From: Phycisphaerales bacterium
GTDB taxonomy: Bacteria; Planctomycetota; Phycisphaerae; Tepidisphaerales; Tepidisphaeraceae
DNA length: 64,000 bases
Reading direction: 5' to 3'
NCBI GenBank assembly: GCA_020847545.1
Contig: JADLBV010000026.1
Span: 57,492-121,491, forward strand
Shown: positions 9,231-16,617 of the stretch, piece by piece
How positions within the stretch are numbered: position 1 is the stretch's first letter
Layout: each line of letters opens with the position of its first letter
Program-made: the position numbers and the translations under genes
The notes under the pieces: model-generated
What the model was told of the DNA's origin: nothing
Databases searched by the model: none
What the model saw: the letters and a program-made list of their open reading frames with translations, nothing else

Positions 9231-11231
9231 TTACAAATGCACCCGTCGGGTGTATACCCACCATTCGACCACCAGCAGCGGCAACACCGCCACCGCGATG
9301 ATCCACCACCACCATTCAACCCGCGATTTGCCGCCGCCATCCGCGATGGCCGTGCCGATGTCGCCCGGTGGATGATCCAGCGGCATCAGGTTGCTCTCAT
9401 TGGCATCCAGCAGATTCACCGCCAACCGCTCATAATGCGGGACCGGCGGCCGGGTGGTGTACACTCCGACCCGATCCATCGACGGGAGGACAAAATCACC
9501 CGTCGGCGGAACTTCCACCGCCAAATCACCCATCGGCCCATCCAGATGCACCTGTTTCAACTGCGAATCAACCTTCTGCAAATCGATCCGCGACACCTGT
9601 GGCGTGGAACCGGGCGGATACGACTGCCTTACATCCATCTCCGAACCAATCGCCAGATATTGCATCGCATTCGCCATGAAGAGCGGAAAACTCACCCGTA
9701 CCGGCCAGTTGCTCTGCAACAGATCAAACGCCACCACAAGATGCGTCCGCCGACCTTCGCGATACAGCGCCATCAACGGCCCCTTGTCCCCATCCACCAA
9801 CACCTCCGCCTCGGATGGAACCTGCAATTTCAACGCTTCCCCCACATAAACCCGCCCCAGTGACAAATAGCGCAGCATCGGATGGTCACGCTTCCAATCC
9901 AGCACGCTCACATCCCGCAGTATTTGCGGCCTGTCCTGATCCATCGCCACCGTCAATTTTCCCTCCGGCGGAACCGCGCCGAAATAAATGAAACTGCCGG
10001 CCGGCGGAAGCTGCTTGGGTTGATACCGATCAAACAATATCACATCAAATCGACCGGGGTTGTCGTTTTCCTGCTTGAACGCAGATTCATACACACCGGG
10101 CGTGACAATGGCCGGGTCTTTCAGATTCAGGCTTTTGATCGCCTTTTCCAGAAAATAATTCCCCCCTGTCACCAGCATCACACGCAGCGTTTTTGGCGGC
10201 GGAACCACAACGTATGCCGAATCATCGGCCGACAACGCATTACCCTCTTTTTGCATCTGTTCGATTTTCACCAGCGCTGATCGATCCAATTCAATTGTAA
10301 ATTCAATACTGTCTTTGGCCTTGACTCCACCCTGTTCGCTTGCTTTTCGCTGTTCATCCGTCCATCCATCGGGAAACAGCACGGCCGAATCGATCCGGAT
10401 TGATTGGCCGTCAACACTCAACTGGACCATCGGTTTGACCACTTTTGATCCATAATTCGCCAGTCGGGCGAAGATCTGCACTTCGGTGGGGCGTTCATAA
10501 TTGCGCTTGGCACTCATCGAAACAATGGCGATGTTGTCGGCCTGATCCGTTCCGATGCGGATATATTGCACTTGCCCATCAAACCGCAACTCGTTGCCAT
10601 CCGCCATCCGCCCATCGGAAAAGACAAACACTTCGGGTCGATTCTGATCGGTCTGCGATGCGCCATTTTGCGCTCCCAAAGCCTCGACCAACTGATAGGC
10701 CGGTTTCAGGCGTGATCGACGGTCGGTCTGGCCAATCGCGTCAATCGCCGACCTCAACGCGCCCAAGTCGCCGGTAAACGGCTGAACCATCTCGGCCGAA
10801 TCATCAAACGCAACCACCGCCGCGGCCGACCCGCGCTCCATCGTGCCAACCAACGCCTTGGCACGGCTTTTGGCCTCCTCCAGCCTGGAATGCCCTTCCA
10901 CATCCTTTGTCGCCATTGATGCCGAACGGTCGATCAGAATCACCGTCCGTTTGCCCGCCTTGAGCATGTTGTTGCTCACCGGCCGGGCCAGCGCCAGACA
11001 CAAAAGCAGCAGCAGCAATAACTGCAGCAACAGCAACAGGTTACGACGAAGCCGTTGAAACGGGGCATTGACCTGCAAATCCAAAATGGCCTTGCGCCAC
11101 AATACGGTCGATGAGACCAGTCGTTCCGGCCGGCGTAATTTCAGAAAATAAAGCACCAGCAGCAATGGAACCGCGATCGCCGCGGCCCACAATGCCGGCC
11201 CAAGGTTAAGAAATTGCGGAAATCCGCGCAC
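9231..11231 (-). CDS. BatA-like membrane protein with vWA domain
   Basis: A 666-residue protein. Residues 1-80 form the BatA N-terminal domain: one membrane helix, the LYFLKLRRPERLVSSTVLWR segment, then a very leucine-rich second helix. A von Willebrand A domain follows with an intact MIDAS start (LIDRSASM, D-x-S-x-S) near residue 98. The long remainder (about 280-630) resembles the CARDB/glutamine amidotransferase-like region of large planctomycete Bat proteins. A final helix and basic tail (WWWWIIAVAVLPLLVVEWWV) anchor the C-terminus. Such proteins are usually next to MoxR ATPase and DUF58 genes; none is visible here, only a small membrane protein just downstream. Its client process is unknown. 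Confidence 0.82.
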   Translation of the reverse strand: MRGFPQFLNLGPALWAAAIAVPLLLVLYFLKLRRPERLVSSTVLWRKAILDLQVNAPFQRLRRNLLLLLQLLLLLLLCLALARPVSNNMLKAGKRTVILIDRSASMATKDVEGHSRLEEAKSRAKALVGTMERGSAAAVVAFDDSAEMVQPFTGDLGALRSAIDAIGQTDRRSRLKPAYQLVEALGAQNGASQTDQNRPEVFVFSDGRMADGNELRFDGQVQYIRIGTDQADNIAIVSMSAKRNYERPTEVQIFARLANYGSKVVKPMVQLSVDGQSIRIDSAVLFPDGWTDEQRKASEQGGVKAKDSIEFTIELDRSALVKIEQMQKEGNALSADDSAYVVVPPPKTLRVMLVTGGNYFLEKAIKSLNLKDPAIVTPGVYESAFKQENDNPGRFDVILFDRYQPKQLPPAGSFIYFGAVPPEGKLTVAMDQDRPQILRDVSVLDWKRDHPMLRYLSLGRVYVGEALKLQVPSEAEVLVDGDKGPLMALYREGRRTHLVVAFDLLQSNWPVRVSFPLFMANAMQYLAIGSEMDVRQSYPPGSTPQVSRIDLQKVDSQLKQVHLDGPMGDLAVEVPPTGDFVLPSMDRVGVYTTRPPVPHYERLAVNLLDANESNLMPLDHPPGDIGTAIADGGGKSRVEWWWWIIAVAVLPLLVVEWWVYTRRVHL

Positions 11232-11282
11232 GCCCCAAAGTATATCGCCTCACCCCCCCACCCGTCGCGAGCGGTTGAAAAT

Positions 11283-12347
11283 TCACGAATTGCCCGAACC
11301 ATTCAACTTTTGTCGGATAAAATCAGCGCGGGCGGCCCTGCGGACATCCCCTTCCAGTTTGCGACCCTGAAGTTTTTGCAGATGGGCCGGTTGGGTCAAC
11401 AAAAACAGCTCATTGACCATGCGAATGTCCATCTCCTTGACTCGCCCCAGATTGATCCCCATCCGCAGATGGCTGAGCAGAAATAAGACTTCCTCGCTGG
11501 TCATCAAACGGGCCGTGCGAAGAATCCCCAGTGAACGGCTCACCTTGTCATCCAGCGCCACGGTGCGGTCATTGAGCAGCGTCCGCCGGGCGTGATGCTC
11601 ATAATCAATGATCTTGGGGATCACCAGATGCTTGAAATCGCTGATGATCTCATCCTCGGTCTTCCCCAGCGTCGTCTGGTTGGAAATCTGATAAAAATCG
11701 CCGGTCGCCTCGGTCCCCTCCCCATACAACCCGCGCACCGCCAGCCGCATCTCCTTGGCGGCCCGGAAGACCTTTTCAATCTCGCCGGTTAATTTCAACG
11801 CCGGCAGGTGGAGCATGACGCTGACGCGAATCCCCGTCCCGACATTGGTCGGACAGGCGGTCAGATATCCAAAGCGGGGATGAAATGCGAAATCGAGCTT
11901 GGCTTCGAGCTTGTCATCGATCTCATTGATCTGCTCCCATGCCTCTTCCAGTTGCAACCCCGACCGCAACACCTGCAGCCGTAAATGGTCCTCCTCGTTG
12001 ACCATGATGGAGACCGATTCATCCTCACCGATCGCCACGCCGCGCGCCCCCTCGGCCGTGGCGTGTGGCTTGCTGATCAGATGCCGTTCCACCAGCAGCG
12101 CGCGGTCGATTTCCGGCGCCGTCTCCAAATCCACATAGAGCGTCTGCGGCGAGATTTGGGCATTGAGCACCACCTCGCGCACGCGCTTCTCGAGCGCCTG
12201 TCTTTCGTGACGGGAGATGCGGGTTAAAAAAGGGTAGCCGCTGATGTTTCGGGCCAGGCGGATGCGCGATGAGATGACAATCTCGCTCATCGGCCCGCTG
12301 CCGCGAAGCCATTCCCCCGCCCGGTTCGTTAAATCGCTCAGTTTCAT
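11283..12347 (-). CDS. mcsB: Protein-arginine kinase McsB
   Basis: A 354-residue member of the phosphagen kinase fold. McsB phosphorylates arginines in proteins, which in Bacillus marks them for ClpCP and also modulates the CtsR heat-shock repressor. Family blocks are intact: the nucleotide-binding SSRIRLARNISGYPF, the GEDESVSIMVNEEDHLRLQ loop, and the catalytic TACPTNVGTGIRVSVMLHLP segment with the active-site Cys. The gene begins 25 bp after mcsA on the same strand, the order seen in Firmicutes. Neither ctsR nor clpC is next to it here, so the target protease must lie elsewhere if it exists. Confidence 0.93.
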   Translation of the reverse strand: MKLSDLTNRAGEWLRGSGPMSEIVISSRIRLARNISGYPFLTRISRHERQALEKRVREVVLNAQISPQTLYVDLETAPEIDRALLVERHLISKPHATAEGARGVAIGEDESVSIMVNEEDHLRLQVLRSGLQLEEAWEQINEIDDKLEAKLDFAFHPRFGYLTACPTNVGTGIRVSVMLHLPALKLTGEIEKVFRAAKEMRLAVRGLYGEGTEATGDFYQISNQTTLGKTEDEIISDFKHLVIPKIIDYEHHARRTLLNDRTVALDDKVSRSLGILRTARLMTSEEVLFLLSHLRMGINLGRVKEMDIRMVNELFLLTQPAHLQKLQGRKLEGDVRRAARADFIRQKLNGSGNS

Positions 12348-12372
12348 GTTTTAATCCGGCCGCCCGTGGCGA

Positions 12373-12867
12373 TCAGCTCTCCTCCGCTTGTCGAATCTGG
12401 TCGCGCAACTTGGCGGCCCGTTCATAATCCTCCGCCTCGACCGCGCGGGCCAGCTCTTTTCGCAATTTGTTGACATCCGTCCGCTTGCTCAACGGCACGC
12501 CGCTCCCACCCCGTCTCGCCGGCACCTTCCCCAGATGATGCGTTCCCCCCTCATGTGCCCGCTGGAGCAGGGGTGTCAAATCCTTTTCAAACAATTGATA
12601 GTCGTTTTCGCACCCCAAAAGCCCGTTTTGACGAAATTCCGCCCAGGTGATGCCGCAATGTTCGCACGAAGTGCCTTCTTCCTTCTGCAATCCCGAATGG
12701 GCCATCACAAAATTGGTCAACAATTCATTGATTGGGGTATGCCCCTGCACGGGCATCCCCTCGCTGGTGGTGGCACACTGCTCGCACAGATGCCTTTCCA
12801 CCTTCTTGCCATGCTTGATTTCGGTCAGATGGACCGTGGCGGGTTTGTTACAATTGTCGCATTTCAT
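12373..12867 (-). CDS. mcsA: McsA, activator of McsB, with UVR motif
   Basis: A 164-residue protein. The chosen start gives the family N-terminus MKCDNCNKPATVHLTEI; the frame extends upstream to 13044, but that part overlaps the pterin-enzyme gene and has no family character. Two paired CxxC zinc modules are visible (CDNC with CEQC, then CEHCGITW with a later GCE), followed by a UVR motif at the C-terminus (LRKELARAVEAEDYERAAKL). McsA binds and activates McsB, the next gene. A TATAAT hexamer lies at 12988-12983 on the coding strand, about 110 nt upstream and within the end of the neighbouring gene; no clear -35 box or Shine-Dalgarno sequence was seen. Confidence 0.88.
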   Translation of the reverse strand: MKCDNCNKPATVHLTEIKHGKKVERHLCEQCATTSEGMPVQGHTPINELLTNFVMAHSGLQKEEGTSCEHCGITWAEFRQNGLLGCENDYQLFEKDLTPLLQRAHEGGTHHLGKVPARRGGSGVPLSKRTDVNKLRKELARAVEAEDYERAAKLRDQIRQAEES

Positions 12868-12991
12868 GTCATATGAGACGGCCCAGCGTCCGGCCGCCAA
12901 CTCCTGTTCAATCGTATTTCGCCCCCTCGCCAGCGTCAAACGCCGACCGTTCCATCCATATCGGCCATTACCGATGTTAGATATTATAGGC

Positions 12992-13366
12992 TCATTGGGG
13001 GCGAAAAATCGCCGAACAATCCGGGGTTTCCCACACCTGGACACTTAACACGATTACCCCCTCCGGCAGATGCAGCGATTGAGCGAAGTAAATTGCCACA
13101 TTCTCGGCAGATGGATTGCGATCCGCAAACGCCTCCAGTTCATTGAGATGTCGGTTGTGCATCGGTCCCACCACCCCATCCATCAACCGCTGCAATTCGT
13201 GAAAATCCATCACCACGCCGATGGAATCCAGTTTCCGCGCCCCCACCGTCACCGTCACCTGCCAATTGTGCCCGTGGACCGGCTCCAAAGTGCCATCGTA
13301 AAGCCGCAACTGATGGGCGGCCGAAAAAGATCGTGTGGCGGCGATTTCAAATGGCATCGATTTCAT
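12992..13366 (-). CDS. 6-pyruvoyltetrahydropterin synthase family, PTPS-III type
   Basis: A 124-residue T-fold enzyme of the QueD/PTPS family. The zinc ligands are His18 (SFSAAHQL) and His31/His33 (HGHNW). The catalytic Cys usually found just before HGH is absent; the segment reads TLEPVHGH, placing Glu28 three residues before His31. An E-x-x-HGH arrangement is the hallmark of PTPS-III, which makes 6-hydroxymethyl-dihydropterin directly from dihydroneopterin triphosphate and replaces FolB in folate synthesis. Such paralogues have been described in planctomycetes lacking folB. A queuosine role is therefore less likely. A TATAAT box at 13380-13375 would place the transcript start almost at the ATG. 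Confidence 0.85.
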   Translation of the reverse strand: MKSMPFEIAATRSFSAAHQLRLYDGTLEPVHGHNWQVTVTVGARKLDSIGVVMDFHELQRLMDGVVGPMHNRHLNELEAFADRNPSAENVAIYFAQSLHLPEGVIVLSVQVWETPDCSAIFRPQ

Positions 13367-13374
13367 GGCCGGAC

Positions 13375-13380
13375 ATTATA
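13375..13380 (-). promoter_or_regulatory. Predicted -10 box of the PTPS-III gene
   Basis: A perfect TATAAT lies 8 bp upstream of the ATG at 13366 on the minus strand. The -35 region is not recognisable. Initiation would fall at about 13367-13368, so the message is either leaderless or uses the Met codon three residues further in. Confidence 0.4.
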
Positions 13381-13453
13381 CACCACCCACACCTCCTTGC
13401 CCGTTTGCTCAATCCACCTTCTTTTGGCTAATATCGAACCGTAGTAACGCACG

Positions 13454-16294
13454 ATGAGATTTCGCACCCTCTTTGCCATCCTCGGCCTGATGATTGTTGC
13501 CCAAAGCGGCTGCGCCACCCGCCCAATTGGCCCGCCGCCGCAATTGGGGGCCATCTCATCCGCCAATCCCCTCGACACCACCCCGCCGGCCAGTAAAACC
13601 AACCTCTTTGCCGCAAAGAATGAATGGGCCTCCCTTGTCCTTCAGTTGGATCACCTTCCCGCAACGGCCGGATACTCCCTACGGCTCCACCCGCTGCAAC
13701 TGACCACTGACAACAGCACCCTCGAAACCAACATCTACTCGGCCTATCAGATCCTCCCCATGCCGGTGGACCTGAACCGCGCCGGTTTCGTCCGCCACAC
13801 CGGCCAGCCGGTCTCCCAGCGCTCCCTCCCCCGCGCCCTGTTGCCATTACCAATCGACAAGGGGATCATCCCCCTCTCCAACCTTCATCCACTCACCGAC
13901 AACACCCCCCAACAACTCTGGATCGACCTGCACATCCCCGCCGAGGCGCGCCCCGGCCTCTACGAAGCCCCCTGCGACCTCTTGCAGGCGGGGATGGATC
14001 GCCCGGTCGCCCGCATCACGCTGCAACTTCAGGTGTATGACTTTGTCCTCAGCGATGAACGCCATCTGCACATGGTCAGCCCATTGAATTGGGAGAGCCT
14101 GATGCGCCTCTTCCCAGACCGATTCGAGGCCCTCACCCCCCGGCTGATGAACCGCACGGATGAGCGTTATGCCAAGGCCGTGCAAACCCTGGATGAACTG
14201 GTCAAACTGTCCGAAATCCATCGGCTGGAACTGATTGCCCCCCGTCTGCAACCCACCGTCAAATGGCCCGAAGGCAAACCACCCCAATTCGACTGGGCCG
14301 ACTTCGATTCGCTCATCGCCCCCTGGCTCAAAGGTGACATGTTCACCGACCGCACCCCGTTGGGGTTCTGGCCGTTGCCCGAAATTGATTACCTGCACAA
14401 TTACAACCGTGCATCGCAGCTCGATTACTGGTCCGCCGCCGCCACCCATTTCGACCAGATGGAATGGCTGAACCAGACCGGCATCTTCATGCCGCAACTT
14501 CTGTCGGCCGGATCAGATACGCATACCTTGTCATTGGCCGCCGCCGAATTGCTCCAAACCCACCCCCGTGTGCGCGTGACGATCCCCCTGCGCGAGGATC
14601 AGGTTGAATTTTCCACCTCGCCCGCCGACCAACTGATTCCACCCCGATCGGCCGGCCGGCTGATGGTGGCCGCGCCGGGACTGGTCTTCACCTCACCCCT
14701 GCGTGAATGGCCCAAAGAGGCCCCCCGGCCAATGCGCTGGCTGCGCACCGATGTGCCGGGATTGGTCCCCTATGTCGGCGCCGGGGCGGATGAGGAGGAT
14801 GTTCGACTCTGGGCATGGCTCGCCTCCTTGCGCGGGGCATCGGTCATCCACTGGCCCGACCCCTTGCCGCGCATCAACAACCCAACCGACCTGGCCGACC
14901 CCTCGGATGTCATCTGGTTCTTTCCGGGCAGTTGGTTTGGGGTTGACCAACCCCTCCCCTCCATCCAACTCAAATGGCTTCGTCGGGCCCAGCAGGATTA
15001 TGAATACCTCTGGCTCGCCCGCCAGCGCAAGGCGATCGTCCAGTCCATCTTAATGGCCCGCCTGATCGCCAAACCGGTCGAGATCCAACCGGGCCAACCC
15101 CCCGACCCCCTCTACGCCCTGATGTGCGGCACCACCGACCCCACCGCCTGGCAGGAGGCCCAATCTCTGCTCGCCCGCACCATTCTTCTACGCGAACCGG
15201 GGCAGGCGGAGGATGAACAACAGGAACAGGCCCTCAATCTCGCCACCCTGCGCTGGATCGAACCCCAGGAGCGCCCCATCCTCTGCGGCCGCAAGGTGAC
15301 ATGGGGTTTTGCCCCCACCGACCCAACCAACCCCTCAACCCCTCATCTCCTGGACATTCGACTCGGCATCGACATCTACAACGCCTCCGAAACCCGCCCC
15401 GACAACAACCTGTTGCAATGGACCTCCCTCCCCCCCGCATGGAAAATCCAACCCCAACCCACCCCCATCCCCTCCCTCTCCACCTATCAAATCCGCCAGT
15501 TCAACATGAACGCCCAACTCGACACCAACCAACTCCAAGGGGGCCAACCCCAGCCGGTGGAATTGACCTTCACCAACGGGTACACCAACGACAAAACCCC
15601 CGTGAAAATGCTCCTCCCCGTCGCCGTCAGCGATCGTCGCGAGGGGGAATTGAAACTCGATGGCTCGCTGGGTGAATGGTTCGCCGCCGACGCCCTGCAA
15701 TCGGGGCCGATGGTCCGACTCTTCAACCGTCCCGCCCTCCAACGCCAGCAACTGCAATTCGCCTCCACCAACTCCTCCATCTACAGCGCCTGGTCACAGG
15801 ATTCCTTCTATCTGGGCTTCAAACTCGACGGCCTGATCGACTCTGGCCTGCGCTCCACCCGCAATTTCGTTGATTACCAATTCCGCCGGGCGTGGGGTGA
15901 AGACCTGTGCGAGATTCTGATCCAGCCGATCTATGCCGACAACACCCTCGGCCCCCCCATCCACCTGGTCGCCAAACCAACCGCCAGTTACTGGTCCGAA
16001 GTCAAATCCCCCACCGGCCCCTGGCAACCCCTCGCCGCCGGCGGTATCCGCTACGCCTGCACGGTTGAAGGGTCGATCTGGCGCGGCGAAATGGCGATCC
16101 CCTGGTCCCTCATCACCGACCCGGCCAAGGGGCCGTTAAAGCTCCTGCGATTCAACTTCACCCAACACACCCCATCAACAGGCCAAAGCGCCAGTTGGGC
16201 CGGCCCAATCGACTTCGGCCGCGACGATGATTTCATGGGCCTGCTGGTGTTGCGCGCCCCAGCTCCCCCCGGCATGACCGGCGGGCCGCGGTGA
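13454..16294 (+). CDS. Lipoprotein with DUF4091 (glycosidase-like) and C-terminal sugar-binding-like domain
   Basis: A 946-residue exported lipoprotein. The signal peptide is MRFRTLFAILGLMIVAQSGC, with lipobox AQSGC and lipidated Cys at about residue 20. Residues about 45-200 form a beta-rich domain, and about 200-550 a TIM-barrel-like region. That region ends in the DUF4091 pattern (ASLRGASVIHWPDPLPRIN, then WFFPGSWFG and a QQDYEYLWLARQR helix). The C-terminal part, from about residue 730 (ELKLDGSLGEWFAADAL), resembles the CBM9-like or DOMON-like domains found on planctomycete glycosidases. DUF4091 is distantly related to glycoside hydrolases; the substrate is unknown. A GH42 gene follows after a repeat-bearing spacer. 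The coding strand is strikingly C-rich near the 3' end. Confidence 0.72.
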   Translation: MRFRTLFAILGLMIVAQSGCATRPIGPPPQLGAISSANPLDTTPPASKTNLFAAKNEWASLVLQLDHLPATAGYSLRLHPLQLTTDNSTLETNIYSAYQILPMPVDLNRAGFVRHTGQPVSQRSLPRALLPLPIDKGIIPLSNLHPLTDNTPQQLWIDLHIPAEARPGLYEAPCDLLQAGMDRPVARITLQLQVYDFVLSDERHLHMVSPLNWESLMRLFPDRFEALTPRLMNRTDERYAKAVQTLDELVKLSEIHRLELIAPRLQPTVKWPEGKPPQFDWADFDSLIAPWLKGDMFTDRTPLGFWPLPEIDYLHNYNRASQLDYWSAAATHFDQMEWLNQTGIFMPQLLSAGSDTHTLSLAAAELLQTHPRVRVTIPLREDQVEFSTSPADQLIPPRSAGRLMVAAPGLVFTSPLREWPKEAPRPMRWLRTDVPGLVPYVGAGADEEDVRLWAWLASLRGASVIHWPDPLPRINNPTDLADPSDVIWFFPGSWFGVDQPLPSIQLKWLRRAQQDYEYLWLARQRKAIVQSILMARLIAKPVEIQPGQPPDPLYALMCGTTDPTAWQEAQSLLARTILLREPGQAEDEQQEQALNLATLRWIEPQERPILCGRKVTWGFAPTDPTNPSTPHLLDIRLGIDIYNASETRPDNNLLQWTSLPPAWKIQPQPTPIPSLSTYQIRQFNMNAQLDTNQLQGGQPQPVELTFTNGYTNDKTPVKMLLPVAVSDRREGELKLDGSLGEWFAADALQSGPMVRLFNRPALQRQQLQFASTNSSIYSAWSQDSFYLGFKLDGLIDSGLRSTRNFVDYQFRRAWGEDLCEILIQPIYADNTLGPPIHLVAKPTASYWSEVKSPTGPWQPLAAGGIRYACTVEGSIWRGEMAIPWSLITDPAKGPLKLLRFNFTQHTPSTGQSASWAGPIDFGRDDDFMGLLVLRAPAPPGMTGGPR

Positions 16295-16373
16295 GCGGGA
16301 TGGGATTTTTGATCTTTGATTTTTGATTTGCGATTTTCGATTGCCCAATCAACCCGCTTCGCGGCTCACAGAT
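16295..16373. repeat. Spacer with short T-rich tandem repeats
   Basis: After the DUF4091 stop, a stretch of about 45 bp is built of imperfect copies of GATTTTT/GATCTTT (from about 16305 to 16350). No reading frame or clear terminator is seen. Together with the two repeat elements that follow, it fills the 323-bp gap before the GH42 gene. Confidence 0.5.
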
Positions 16374-16448
16374 GTAGGGTCCGCCCCGCGGACCGTGGAT
16401 GACAAACGGGCTACGCCAGCAACAAACGGTCCGCGGGGCGGACCCTAC
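16374..16448. repeat. GC-rich palindromic element, copy A
   Basis: A perfect 23-bp inverted repeat: arms 16374-16396 and 16426-16448, beginning GTAGGGTCCGCCCCGCGG, with a 29-bp loop. A second, shorter-looped copy with almost the same arms occurs at 53325-53375, 37 kb away. This is REP-like behaviour. No transposase is nearby. Confidence 0.85.
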
Positions 16449-16451
16449 ACA

Positions 16452-16580
16452 CCCCATCACCCAGGGCAAACGCATTTATATTTCCCCCTCCCCCGGAGTA
16501 CCGGGGGAGGGGATAAAGAGGCTCTGCGGGCCTTATGAATACCGCTAATAATATAAATGCGATTGCCCTGCCCCATCACC
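16452..16580. mobile_element. MITE-like element with terminal inverted repeats and target-site duplication
   Basis: The element spans 16462-16570 (109 bp). Its ends are 21-bp inverted repeats (16462-16482 and 16550-16570, one mismatch) beginning CAGGGCAA. Inside lies a perfect 12-bp GC-rich hairpin (16485-16496 and 16501-16512, 4-nt loop). The 10-bp sequence CCCCATCACC lies directly on both sides (16452-16461 and 16571-16580), as expected for a target-site duplication. It has no coding capacity, so it would need a transposase from elsewhere. It sits 48 bp upstream of the GH42 start and could influence that gene's expression. Confidence 0.75.
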
Positions 16581-16617
16581 CCCTCATCTCGACTCGGGGT
16601 GGATTCTTCCTCCCGAC

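Noticed and set aside
12868..13044. A 59-residue N-terminal extension of McsA
   Set aside because: It overlaps the end of the PTPS-III gene in another frame, while family members begin at the MKCDNC methionine.
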